From Canna indica (taxonomy: Eukaryota; Streptophyta; Magnoliopsida; Zingiberales; Cannaceae), in the NCBI GenBank assembly GCA_034359265.1, contig CP136897.1, forward strand, positions 22,996,001 through 23,060,000: a stretch of 64,000 bases of DNA, written 5' to 3'. A program made the translations under genes and the position numbers. The notes beneath the pieces were generated by a model. That model worked only from the letters and a program-made list of their open reading frames with translations. It was not told where the DNA came from and did no database searches. Positions 12,001 to 23,245 of the stretch are shown piece by piece. Position 1 is the stretch's first letter. Every line of letters begins with the position of its first letter.

Positions 12001-15000
12001 TAAGAAGGTAATATGGAATAACTTTCCTGTTCAATGGCTAATAGGGGCCAACCTTAGAAGCTTGTATCATGACTGACAATGTTTTTAGTTCCATCTTTTA
12101 TTTTGACCAAGATATTCTTTTTATTAGGCAAGGGAAGTGCATGTTTCCATCTTCATTTTCCCCTTGTTCCCTACTTGACTTAATTAATTCAGGCACATGT
12201 GTTTTATATTTTTAATTTTACTATGACAGGGTAATTGAAATGCAAGAAATCCTAGATCAACAACTAGCTGAGGAGGCTGCCGAGGCTGAGGGTGTTGATA
12301 CTATGGCATCAATCATAAATCCTAGAGCTGCAAAGTAATTCAAATTTTATTTAATTTGTTTAGTTAGGACTGACAATTCAAGTATCTAAAAAACTGTTAT
12401 ACAAAATAGTTGATTTGCTTGTCATGATTGTAAAAAAGTATTTATTCTTTACCAAATTATTATTTTATTCATAATCTTTTCTGCTTGTATTAACAGAAGA
12501 CTAAAAACTACAAAGATCAGATGATAATACCTAATGTGTGGGAATGCTGAAAACATTTTTTTTAAAGAAACTGAAATTTACAGTTTGGGGAGCAACTATT
12601 CTTCTTGGGGACTAATACTTTTGGTTTCTTCTAACAATTATGTTAGACTTAGTTTTCTAAGATTGGAGATGTACTCCAGTTTGTGCTAAGGCTAGGATCA
12701 TATGATTTGCTTGCAAATGCTACTTAAATCTGCATCACCAGGCAAACATCACACTAAAGCATTTCCTCAAGTTGGTTTTTGGATTATACATTTGAATTAA
12801 TTGCTTCATGTCAGTGTAGTGCTAAAGCATCAAATCCTTCATTTACATAGATCTTGGAAATTCTGACTAACAGGTTTGGCCTTTGGCAGCCTGTTACTGC
12901 AAGGCACACATTATTTGTACCGGGCTGTGTACAACTGTACATACAGTCTTTCTCCTAGATGATAGGACATGATTAGTGGTAACGAGTTTGTTTTTCTGGT
13001 TCTTATTAAAGATATGGATAAAAATTCATTCATTTTCATTGAGATTTCAAACTTTTCATTTGAGTCTTGATATGTTTTATAACAACTATCAGATTTTTTT
13101 ATAAAACTTCTGCTACTTCTTTTCTTATTTTTTCTGTGCAACAATACCATCAAAACGTAACTGCATGCAATATTTTCTCAACTAGCTTTAACTTAACATT
13201 TTTTGTTTTTGAAATCATATCCATGTTGTGTGGTTAACATGTCCTTATAATGTCAGAAAAGGTACAGCTTCAACAGGTCCTCCCAAAAATTTAGCACAAG
13301 AGAAATTAAAAACTCAGGGAAAAGGTTATAAGGACAAGTGCTATGAGCAGATTAGGAAAGCAGTAGAGGCTCGGTTCAACAAGTTGTTGACAGAGGTATG
13401 CAATGCATTCTTCAGCAAATGCTTTCTCATCAAATCTGATAATAACTGTTCTGTTTATGCAGCTATTGTTTGAAGATTTGAAAGCTGGTTTAGAGGAAGC
13501 TAAAACGGTATGCTCTCTTTCCATGTGGGAAAGCTTTTTACATATCATAATTTGCATGGTATGGTATTGTATGGTATGGTACTGTAAAAACTATTATCTT
13601 GTTTGGAAGGATGATATGGTATGGTATGGTTAAATGACAGTAGCTATGGAGGAGAACGGAGTCTTGGCTAAATCAATCAAGAATGATAAATAAAAGTCTA
13701 ATCTGATATGGGTATATAAAGGGCATAAGAGGAATTATAAATTTTGATTGATGATATTTTAGAAATAAAATATTATGAACCATGAGAAACCACCAAATCC
13801 ATGGTTTAAAAACTTGGCCAAAATTTATGGTTTTCAAACCATGAGATTACCATACCATACCATACCATGACCATTTATTAGAAGTCCGCTATTTACCGGT
13901 TTTTTAGGTTTCCGGTATACGATATACCCGGTATTTGAAAAAACCGGGTATATTGTGTATACCGGGCAATATATGGCGGTATGATGCCATATACCGCCCG
14001 GTATGGGCGGTATATGGCTCATACCGCCCGGTATGGGCGATACCGGGCGGTATGTCACGAAAAAAAAAAAAAAAAAAAAAACGGCCGGTATGCATTTTCA
14101 TACCGGTCCGTACCGTGTGTCGGTACGGTACGGTACCGGTACCGGCCGGTGACCGAAACCGGTACCGGTACCGAGATTTTAAACCATGCTTGACATGTAC
14201 GTTGTTAGAATAATTGTATGAACGAATTACTTGACACGTAAATTCAAATAGATAAGGTTACCTAGAAAATTCATTAAAATAACTATATGATAAGATAAAA
14301 ATCTTTAGAATTGCATCACCAATAGCAACTATGTTTTCAAACATGGTGATGAAGTTAGTTCAAAATTAATTAAAATTCATGGTTTAGGATATCATCAGTG
14401 TTATCGAATCGCACGATTCAGAATCGTGAATCGTGCGATCCGATGCGATTCACCCAGGCAGCGATTCAAATCGCCTGGCTGAATCGCAAATTTCTCCTAA
14501 TCGTGTTTGAATCGGCGATTCAACACGATTCGATTCAGAATCGTAGTCCTGTGTGAATCGTGACCTTTCAGATTCACACAGCGACCTTTCATCTTCAAAC
14601 GCATTACATCTCCTCCCTTGCCATTTTCCGCCATTTTCATTCCTCACTGCGGGCGTCATTTCCACGCTCCTGCTTCACTCGACAGAGTCTTTTTCTTCTT
14701 TGCACGCTGCTGCAGTCTTTCCTCACTCGCCAGTTCTTCTTTGCACGCTGCTACAGTTTCATTCCTCACTCGCCACTCGCTAGTTTTCTTCTTTGCACGT
14801 TGCTGCAATCAACAAATCACTGTCAGTTCTTCCTTTGTTCTTCAATCCTCACTCGTCAGTCCATCCTCAAGGTCACTCGTCAGTCCAATGCTTCACTCGA
14901 CAGAGAGTTTAACTTCTGTTCACTGCCTCTCACAATTCTGTTCACTGTTTATGTCATTTGACTCATATAAGTAATTTTTCATGTGTTTCTGAATCTTACG

Positions 15001-18000
15001 ATTCACGATTCGAAAATTAGCCTCGCGATTCACGTTGTGAATTGCGATTCGATAACCTTGGATATCATAATTAGCTTAGCTTGCTTGGTATTCATGGGAA
15101 TTGCTATAGGTGGTCAGGTTATTATTTAAATATTTATGCAACCACATCTTTTTATTTATAATGATGAAAGTGAGTTGTTATATGTTCTCATGATACCTAT
15201 ATTTTTTGTATTGAATTGAAGGTAAATGTTCCAGGAATATTATAGCTAAATATAAGTAATAGACATTTTTCTCCAACCAAGCCATGAAAGGATGAACTAG
15301 GCATTTCATATTTAGGGGATTTAAGGCTCTGCTATTAACATGTTGTCCAATTTGTCTTTTTGTAATAGTGACACAAGTGTAACGTTGCAAAGTCACTTAA
15401 AATCTCTGGTTTTCTTGATTGTAGATATGCAATCATACATCTAACTTTGAGTTCAAACATGTTGTAGATTGGTGATGAGCTGGCTGATATTTATGACTAT
15501 GTTGCCCCTTGTTTTCCTCCAAGGTTTGTATCTGTTATTTCTTCAATCTTCTCATATATACATAAATTTATCGTTTGAAAGCGAAATAAGAATTTCTAGT
15601 AACTAAATTACTGTGAATGCCTGGGTGAAGTAGCAGGTAAGAAGTAATTTCGTTAAATACATATTTCTTCATAGTTGTTACTTGATACTATTTACAAGTT
15701 GCTTTGAATATCTTTTTTTTGAAAGTTTTGAATATCTTTATACTGCCATATTTTTAGTTGGTTTTGAAATCTTTAGAATGATCTACTTTATTTTCTGTGA
15801 TTTTGACTTGTGTTTATCTTTTCATGCAGATATGAAATCTTCCAGCTCATGGTTAATCTTTATACTGAAAGATTTATTCAAATGCTTAGATTGCTTAGTG
15901 AAAGAGCAAATACATTGACAAATTTGGAGATCTTAAAGGTAAAGAAGCTTGAATAGAATAATCAGTGACCAATATGGAACTTTTGTGATCCTTTTAGTTG
16001 TACAAATGCACAAACAATTTTAAACTTAATATTTTGTTCTCTTGAAGGTAACTGGCTGGGTTGTTGAGTATCAAGAGAATCTGATTAGTCTCGGTGTTGA
16101 CGAATCCCTTGCCCAAGTTTGTTCTGAAAGTGGTGCGATGGATCCTCTGATGAATGCATACATTGAAAGAACACAAGCAACGACAAAGGTAGTCTTATTA
16201 TCTGCTCACTCTGCATATATATACTGAAGGACACTAGGTGATAAGTTTTCCTCTGTAGAAATGGTATACAAATATTCTTGAGGCCGATAAGGTACAACCT
16301 CCAAAGAAAACAGAAGATGGTAGATTGTATACACCAGCAGCTGTTGATTTATTCAGGATATTGGGAGAGCAGGTGCAAGTTGTTCGTGAAAATAGCACTG
16401 ATGTCATGTTGTATCGAACTGCTCTTGCAATTATTCAGGCAAGTATGCTTAACATTATTAAGACAAGTGAACTCTCTCATGTACACATGGATATCCTTTA
16501 TTTATCTATTTATTGATATAGTATGCCTGACAGATGCAAACCCAAGAAAAGAAAAGAAAAGAAAAGAAGAGTTTGGAAAATGTTGTGCTGAATTGGATAT
16601 GAAATTTCTATTTAAATATAGTATGAAAAGTTGTGGACATTAAGAAAAAATAGAAAAAATTTGCTGTACTACTTAGCAATGAGATTGTGAATAGCTTCAG
16701 CATGGATGATTACGCTGCAAGGCTACAGTTAACTGTAAAGACAGTCTTAAGTTTGATAATGTTGTATGTTGTGTGAAGTTGTTTTCATTTATTACATGCA
16801 AACAACTGAGTTACTTTGTTTCTTTATTTGGTAATTGTTCTTTGCATCTGCCAAAGCCTCTTGTCATAGGGCAATATCGGCAAGCAACTACTTAATCTTA
16901 TATTTTAAGGCTTCTCTTTTTTCCTTTCATCCCCTTCTGAGATGTATTTGCTTTTTAATATTTTTTAAGTTAAAAATTTTGGCTTTAGCCACTTCAACCA
17001 ATTTGTGGTGATACTTTGACACAAAGGTAACATTTTTCATTGAAATTTTGTGTCTACTTTCACAAATGGCCTCTCCACTTATTGAGGTAAGGATGTGCAC
17101 CTGTAATCCTCTCCAGATCCTCAGTTTAAGAGCCATGTATGATTAGTTATTAGTTCTCTTTGATCTTTGTCTTGATCTTTTTGGATTGGGTAAAACTGAT
17201 GAACATGTCCTTTAATTAGTCTGTCAGCTTTGTTACTGATATGCCCATTTTTTGGACATCTGACTTGAAGATTAAAGTCAGAGCCAATCTGGACCTTCTT
17301 GCCAACAAGGCCTCAGCACTTTGAGATAACAACCTAAAAGATCCAATGGGTCCCTTTCATCCTGCTCCTGTTACCTAGATGGCAATAGTAGCTTTTTGCC
17401 ATGTCAGATCCCTACTGGCATGCTGATGTGTTTATTTTTTATGTCATCATGTCAAGGATACCACATGTCATTTCTTGATTGTTCAGTGACCATAAAGAAA
17501 AGAGATAGATAGGGCAACAATCACCCTAATAAGAGCAAAATAACAAATTAAGTATAGCCATTATACTGTCCAGAAAATGGGGCGTTATATGCTTTAGACT
17601 TCACACCCAATTTTTTTGAAAATAAGTTGGAAATCACCATAAGATGAAGAAAATAATGGTTTAATATACTCTGTGTGTGTGTCAAATGCAGAAGAATATC
17701 ATTGGTATTGTTACCACTTGAAAAATGATAGGCTTATTTGTTAATTTGTTGGAAATTTCATGCACTTCCTTCTGATTGGACGTTATCTTCTATTGTGATT
17801 GATTTTGTTGTATCCAGGTTATGCTTGATTTTCAAGCAGCAGAAAGACAAAGGCTTGAGGAACCTGCTTCTGAAATTGGTCTAGAACCCATTTGTGCTAT
17901 GGTTTGTTTTTGTGGTGTCCACACGTCCTCATGTAGCTATTCTATTTTTTCTGCCATAAATTGATGTACAATAGTTTTAACTGGTAACAGATCAATAACA

Positions 18001-21000
18001 ATCTGCGCTGTCATGAGCTTTCAATGGATCTCAGCAACAACATACTGGAAGCTCTTCCACCAAACTATGCAGAACAGGTTACCATTGATAATTACGCTTG
18101 TGCATACTTATTTTCAAATAAATGTTATTATTTATCAGAAGGAGAACATATGTACTTCCTTTCGTGCATATGGCATATTCTCTAATTCTTGTTCTGCCAC
18201 TCCATGTCATTTGATGCATCATCAACAAATGTCCTTGTTTCTGCAGGTTAATTTCGAAGATACATGCAAAGGTTTCCTCGATGTTGCCAAGGTTTGTTAT
18301 ATAACTTGCAAGTCTATGTACTCTTCTATTCATTGAATACTTGGAATCATAATTCTTTTAGTGCTATGGGTCATTTTGATAGAAAGATGTTAGTGTTTTG
18401 TTCAATTCTGATAAACTTTGCTTAATTGGACTTACATTGAGGCAGCTATTGGGAATTGTGATCTTTTATAATTGTTCTCTAGACCATTTAGATTTTCTTA
18501 ACATTTATATCTTCACATTTAACTCTTAAATTGATAAATGTATAAATGGGATAAGCTACAGTACTACACTGGGAAATCATGTTCCTTAAAATTAATTGTC
18601 CAGACTCTCAGCTCAAAATTTTGCTAGTGCTTGTGATTTTGCAGGTGGTTTCAGTGGTCCTGATAGAGATGCAATTGATCCATCACTTAAATAATCCAAT
18701 TAATTGTCAACACTCAATATAGTTATGCATTGTAGCAATCTTATTACTTTTATATGTTGCAATATAGGACATGATACATTAGCTGAAATCATAACCTTTA
18801 CTGCTTGCTTAGCAGTTACCCTTTTTCTTCAACAGTTGTAAATACTTTTCTATTTATTAGTTATCATAACTAAATAATTCCTTCTTCTGATTTGACTGTA
18901 TCCATTTGTTTAGATGTTTAGTTTGATCGTCTTTGCTGCTGTAATAGCTATGTATATCTAGTTCCAATTTTTATCCAAACATACCTACTAAATAAGGTGA
19001 TAGGATACTATTTTTCAAATAATAGCATTTTAGGAATATTCAAAGTAGCGTGAGAACAATGTTGTAGTACAGTTCATTGCACAGTTGCAAGTCCTTGAAG
19101 GGAATAACTAAGCCAATGAGCAGAGAGGATGGGCATTGTAAATTTGTAATTCATATCCAGTTTACCCTATTCAATCAGAAAGGATGGCACGTCATTTGTA
19201 AAGTTGTTTGGTTAATGAAATGTGTTTTACTAATTTTGCCACTGTTCTTATGGGAAAAATGCAGGAAGCAATCATTCAGACTGTTCGCATAATATTTGAA
19301 GATCCAGGTGTTCAAGAGTTGCTTGTCAAGCTTTATCAGAAAGGTAACTTTTAGTAGTTTTTTCTTAACATAATTCAATCTTAATTTTCCTATATAACTA
19401 GTTGTACTGGGTGTGAGTTATAGGTCTGCATAATTCATGTCAATGTTCAAAATCTCGGTTTCGATACCAGTACTGATGTTTGATTGGTACCGATGCATAC
19501 CAATACCGTACCGTACCGTGTGTCGGTACTGGTACCGAAAGTTGTACTGGCAGCAACTGCATGCAGCAGCTGCTGTGCCATGTGCAGCAAGGCACAACAG
19601 CTACTGTGCCGTGCTGCACATGGCACAGCAGCTGCGCCGGGTATGGTTAGTGTACCGCCCAGTATTACTGGTACACTGGCACCGGATCTACTGAATAACG
19701 TAAATGTCAAAAATCAGTACGTACCGCTCAGTACGGTACGATTTTTGAAACCTTGGTTCATGTTATATGTTGTTCTAGAGCTGGATATTTCATGCAATCA
19801 ACATCTCAAAATTAAGAAACTCCTCTGTTACTTTCAATTTACCTCATTTTTGGTTTCTGTAAGTACTTTGCTTATAGAAAAGTACTTTTTTTGGCTTCAG
19901 ATTGGTATGAAGGATTGGTTACAGAGTACTTGGTTGCAACATTCGGTGATTATTTTGGAGATATCAAAGTGTAAGTCTTCATATTTTTTGTATGGATTAA
20001 CTTGATGGTATAATTACTGAACTATTATATCCTTTGTTCTTGAACATTTCTAGGTTACTTTCGCTAATAATAAATGAACAACTAAATATAGTTTGAACTT
20101 TGAAGTCAATGTATCCTTTTCATTGGTTATTCTTGTTGAACTTCTATTTTTTCCTTTTAAAAGAGGCCACTTCTTTTAACTTCTTGCAGCACTAGCACTT
20201 ATTATTTTATAAAATTGTTGCAAAAATTTGAAACCATAACTACCAACCTTCTTGCTGATCTCACTAAAATCATTTTTATGCCGACTTTATTATTATCATC
20301 TAATCTCCAGCTTTGTTCAAATCCATTTTCTAGCATAAACTTTGAAGCAAACTGTTGGTGCAGAGAACCCAGAAAGCATACTTTATTCACTAAAGGCCTC
20401 TCATATTGAGAGAGGGTGGAATACCAGTAGATGAAAGGAACAAATAACTTAGCATAATTTAACAGACAAGACAACTATTCTAACACAAATATTTCAAGCT
20501 CAGTAGTCAGTAGTATGGTTCACTAATGATTTCTTTGTCAAAAACTAATAAATACAGCTTGTTGATCATCTTTATGTGATTACTATACAACACATCATTT
20601 TTCTTTGGCCACTTCGCTTTATTGCTCATAATAATTGTTCATAATTAGAGGACTTTCAATCAAATAAGGATTGCATAAATTGTTCACACAAAGCCTTATG
20701 CAGCCTGTTTAAGTGATTCAATGGATTTTGTTTAACTGTTCTTTAAGATTACGATTTCATCTTTCTCTTAGGTACATTGAAGACAGATCATTCAGAAGGT
20801 TTGCGGAAGCTTGCCTCGAAGAAACAATTGTGGTTTATGTTGATCATCTGCTTACACAGGTTTATAGCATTAACCTGCAATGAAATGACTTATATTTGTA
20901 CTCTTTGTGAACTTGAGTATATATTTATATGAGGTTAGATGTCCTATATGTGACATGGATATTTTCTCTATAGAAAAACTATATTAGGGAGGAGACTATT

Positions 21001-22231
21001 GAGAGGATGAGACTAGATGAAGAGGTAATTATGGATTTCTTCAGGGAGCACCTCAGTGTAACAGTGAGTATCTCTTTTTTTTCCATTTCCCACTTCTTTA
21101 TTTTGCATTGTCTTATAGTTTGTATCTTTTTACATTAAAATGCTTGTGTTGATAATTTTCTTGTATGGATATTGCAGATTAAACTGTGGTATCTAAAATA
21201 TGGTCTTTATTAAGTTGTACACAGCATAGTTTTCTCTTTTGTGAGTGTATCTTTTTTCTGGCCGCTCACCCATATTGATGCTTGCTTTTCTTCAGAAAGT
21301 TGAGAACAGAGTCCGGTCTCTGAGTGATCTAAGAGAACTAGCTTCAGCTGAGAGCCTGGACAGTTTCACCCTTATTTATACGAACATTCTCGAGCATCAA
21401 CCAGATTGCCCAGTAATTTCTTTCAACAAATCATTTCTTACTTTATGCTGCTATTGCTGTATAGGCAATTAGAACATCATATCATGAATTGTTTTTTAGA
21501 TATGTATGTTTAGTTATGCCTTCTCTAAAAACAGTACTTATGTGCTCATATTTCTTTTGCAGGCTGAAGTTGTCGAAAAACTGGTTGCCATGCGGGAGGG
21601 CATACCAAGAAAGGAAGCCAAGGAGGTAATGGGTACATCTTGTTTTATCAGTGCTATAGCTACTTTCTTCAGACTCGTAAATGTTTAAAAGCTGAAAAAA
21701 AAGTTATAGTATGATCTTTTGAGGAAAGACTGCCTCAACAGTGGAACATATGGTTAAATTTAGCCTATGCTATATACCATCTCTGTGAAGCCAAAGTATT
21801 GTTTTTGACGCTTTCTATCTAAATCTAGCTGACAAATTGTGCCATAATATTTTCCAACATTATGTCACAATTCTGTTGAGCAACGAGGAATACCTTAGGA
21901 TTATTTGTATATGAAACTGCCATACTTCTATTGATCCCATATACTTTGGTTAAAGCTTATTCAAGTTTTTTACCAATACAAGGTCAGTGTCAAAACAATT
22001 AGTTCCTTTTTTAGCATGATTTGGAAGACACTATGCCGCCGCCACCATCCCTGAAATGAAGAGCTCTGTCTGATACATGTATGTTTTCCTTTTGATTAGG
22101 TGGTGCAAGAGTGCAAAGAGATATACGAGAATTCGCTTGTGGATGGCAATCCTCCAAAAAGAGGCTTTATCTTTGGTAAAGTCAAATGTCTTGTTGCACC
22201 CAAGGGCATTTGGAGGAAGCTTGCTCAGTAG
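1..22231 (+). CDS. SEC6: Exocyst complex subunit SEC6 (partial, 5' end outside window)
   Basis: SEC6 is a subunit of the octameric exocyst, which tethers secretory vesicles to the plasma membrane. I read 20 coding exons: 1-48, 9314-9406, 10515-10541, 12230-12334, 13257-13395, 13463-13507, 15468-15523, 15830-15938, 16048-16188, 16259-16438, 17818-17901, 17991-18077, 18247-18291, 19265-19343, 19901-19970, 20772-20859, 20974-21063, 21296-21412, 21563-21625, 22100-22231 (TAG stop). They join in phase into 598 codons. The family is about 750 residues, so roughly the first 150 lie before the window. Recognisable stretches are [39 protein letters not shown] and the C-terminal KGIWRKLAQ. The intron after exon 16438 has a GC donor (GCAAGT). 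The first intron, about 9.3 kb, is mostly two nested hAT elements; three smaller elements lie in other introns. No coding exon is hit. Identification is from remembered plant SEC6 sequence. Confidence 0.95.
512..790 (+). repeat. 5' subterminal CCGGTAT palindromic repeats of E1
   Basis: Dense direct and inverted copies of CCGGTAT / ATACCGG, often fused as ATACCGGGCGGTAT. They are likely transposase-binding subterminal repeats by analogy with Ac/Ds-type elements; binding is inferred. Confidence 0.75.
674..862 (+). promoter_or_regulatory. Hairpin-rich promoter of the E1 transposase
   Basis: Four perfect inverted repeats lie in a row upstream of the transposase start at 951. CAACGGCGC pairs across a 3-nt loop (674-694). 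GTGGCCGACAG pairs with CTGTCGGCCAC (702-712 and 723-733). CCCCAAACGGCT pairs with AGCCGTTTGGGG across CTCT (793-820). TTTTGGGGGCT pairs with AGCCCCCAAAA (835-862), with the TATA box ATATAA as the loop. The TATA call follows from its position about 100 bases upstream of the start codon. Confidence 0.7.
2026..2118 (-). repeat. 3' subterminal GGTACCG repeats of E2
   Basis: Runs of GGTACCG / CGGTAC in both orientations next to the 3' terminal inverted repeat, followed by a homopolymer T run (2117-2130). The motif differs from the CCGGTAT repeats at the other end. Confidence 0.65.
2222..5573 (-). pseudogene. hAT transposase of E2 (nearly intact, frameshifted)
   Basis: The start codon is ATG at 5573 ([14 protein letters not shown]). 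The first exon runs open to about 4550. It carries the BED finger ([17 protein letters not shown]), a Gly/Ser-rich linker, DUF659 and [16 protein letters not shown]. One missing base near 4550 shifts the frame, after which [22 protein letters not shown] and [17 protein letters not shown] follow down to a splice donor near 4222. Further exons lie at about 4130-3730 (with a second 1-base deletion near 3935) and 3650-3443. The last exon, about 3363-2222, holds the hAT C-terminal region ([20 protein letters not shown]) and a long acidic tail. Only two small indels separate it from an open frame, so E2 is the least decayed copy overall. Confidence 0.88.
5683..5810 (-). promoter_or_regulatory. Hairpin-rich promoter of the E2 transposase
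   Basis: Equivalent to the E1 and E3 promoters but with different stems. CCCAACGGCTCTT pairs with AAGAGCCGTTGGG across AAA (5782-5810). GCTACAGTGC pairs with GCACTGTAGC (5751-5760 and 5770-5779). An imperfect stem surrounds the TATA core (5683-5710). It lies about 110-240 bases upstream of the start codon at 5573. Confidence 0.65.
5825..6128 (-). repeat. 5' subterminal CCGGTAT palindromic repeats of E2
   Basis: Many ATACCGGGCGGTAT and CCGGTAT units in both orientations fill the 300 bases inside the 5' end, as in E1 and E3. Confidence 0.75.
8550..8612 (+). repeat. 3' subterminal GGTACCG repeats of E1
   Basis: Copies of GGTACGG, GGTACCG and CCGAAACCG just inside the 3' end, matching the 3' ends of E2 and E3. 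Confidence 0.6.
13556..13871. mobile_element. MITE-like element with pentamer inverted ends
   Basis: Left end CATGGTATGGTATTG and right end CCATACCATACCATG form terminal inverted repeats built of ATGGT pentamers. The unit lies in the SEC6 intron between exons 13463-13507 and 15468-15523. No clear target duplication is visible. Its right half overlaps a CATGGTTTAAAA end (13800) belonging to the E-family, so the nesting order is unclear. Confidence 0.45.
13800..14188 (+). mobile_element. Non-autonomous E-family hAT copy d1
   Basis: The right part (about 13895-14188) matches both ends of E3 joined by an A-run (14048-14070), with the whole transposase gene deleted. It ends GATTTTAAACCATG. The left end CATGGTTTAAAA at 13800 is separated from the rest by pentamer repeats. 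No matching target duplication found. Confidence 0.7.
14396..15060. mobile_element. hAT-like non-autonomous element in SEC6 intron
   Basis: Ends CAGTGTTATCGAATCG and CGATTCGATAACCTTG are inverted repeats, flanked by a perfect 8-bp duplication GATATCAT (14388-14395 and 15061-15068). Subterminal regions are full of GATTCG-type repeats. The centre (14690-14800) holds three to four decayed copies of a unit with TTCTTTGCACGCTGCTGCAG. No transposase. Confidence 0.85.
16543..16570 (+). repeat. AAAAG microsatellite
   Basis: Short run of AAAAG units in the SEC6 intron downstream of exon 16259-16438. Confidence 0.7.
19441..19755. mobile_element. Non-autonomous E-family copy d2 with a long hairpin
   Basis: Ends CAATGTTCAAAATC and TTTTTGAAACCTTG are decayed versions of the E-family ends. 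Flanks ATTCATGT (19433-19440) and GTTCATGT (19756-19763) match at 7 of 8 bases. The core holds a perfect 24-bp inverted repeat (19566-19589 and 19612-19635) around a 22-nt loop. It lies in a SEC6 intron. Confidence 0.8.
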
Positions 22232-23245
22232 AAACTGTTGGAAGGCCACAACTAGCTTTAATATTCAATTTTGTAGATAATGAATACCTTGTCGCTGTCT
22301 TTTTTTCTTCAATTTTTTGTTTAACTTTTCATTTCGTATTATAATTTATCATAGAAATTTTCAAACTGATCGATCCTTCTTAGGAACTGAAATGATTTTT
22401 GTTATTTGACCATGGAGATTTGCTGTATATGAAATGAAAATTGTACTGTCATGATCAGAGTTTGAATCTTACTCCATTTTGAAAAAGAAAGTAATATATG
22501 CTAACAACACATGTTATAAATCGAATGTTGCACATGACATGAAATTAGCGTATTAATTTAGAATGGTTAGTATAAAATCTGAAGTGGTTTAAAAAATTTA
22601 AATATTACAATAAATCTATAAATATTTTTATAATCTGATTTAAGCCAATTGATGAGGTCAATCGATCTATTTTTTAGGTGCAGTCAATTGGATTAATTGC
22701 AATAATTGGTTAATTGAATTAACTCCAGTAGATATAAATTTACATTAATTTGGTACAGATTTTTCATTAATCAAAATAACTCAGTACGATAAACTTAGCG
22801 TGATGTTAACCATATGCACACCATAACGTAGACAACCATTGAATAGTTAATCGAATTTTTTGCTATATATTCCTAAAATTGCACGTAATAATCTTCATAA
22901 CCATGATGAGTTGTTATTTCATCAACAATCATTGAGCACTTTATTAAATATAAATATTAGGAGCATTTTTGAAGCCGATAAGATGATTGAACGTTATTTG
23001 GATTTTGGACTGAAGCTTCTTTAAGATTAAAACGGAAGACAGCAGTGTCGCTCTCCACCACAATGCTTTGGTTACATTGCATGACTAAAATTACCAGCAT
23101 TTTACCAGTAGGCATCAGAAGACACAATTATACTACTTACTCCACTTTTATGCTCTCAAATTACTTGACATTGAGTGAAGGAGTTAGAAAAAGAAAACAT
23201 GCCAAAATTTCTTCAAGAAAAGATCTTGTTGCATCCTCGAGCATG
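22232..23245. other. Intergenic gap between convergent SEC6 and RPC31
   Basis: About 1 kb between the two stop codons, AT-rich, presumably holding both 3' UTRs. I see no open frame or repeat of note. Confidence 0.7.

Noticed and set aside
19484..20005. 173-codon open frame on + spanning d2 and a SEC6 exon
   Set aside because: It runs from transposon DNA through intron into an exon in the wrong frame; the SEC6 exon 19901-19970 explains the coding signal.
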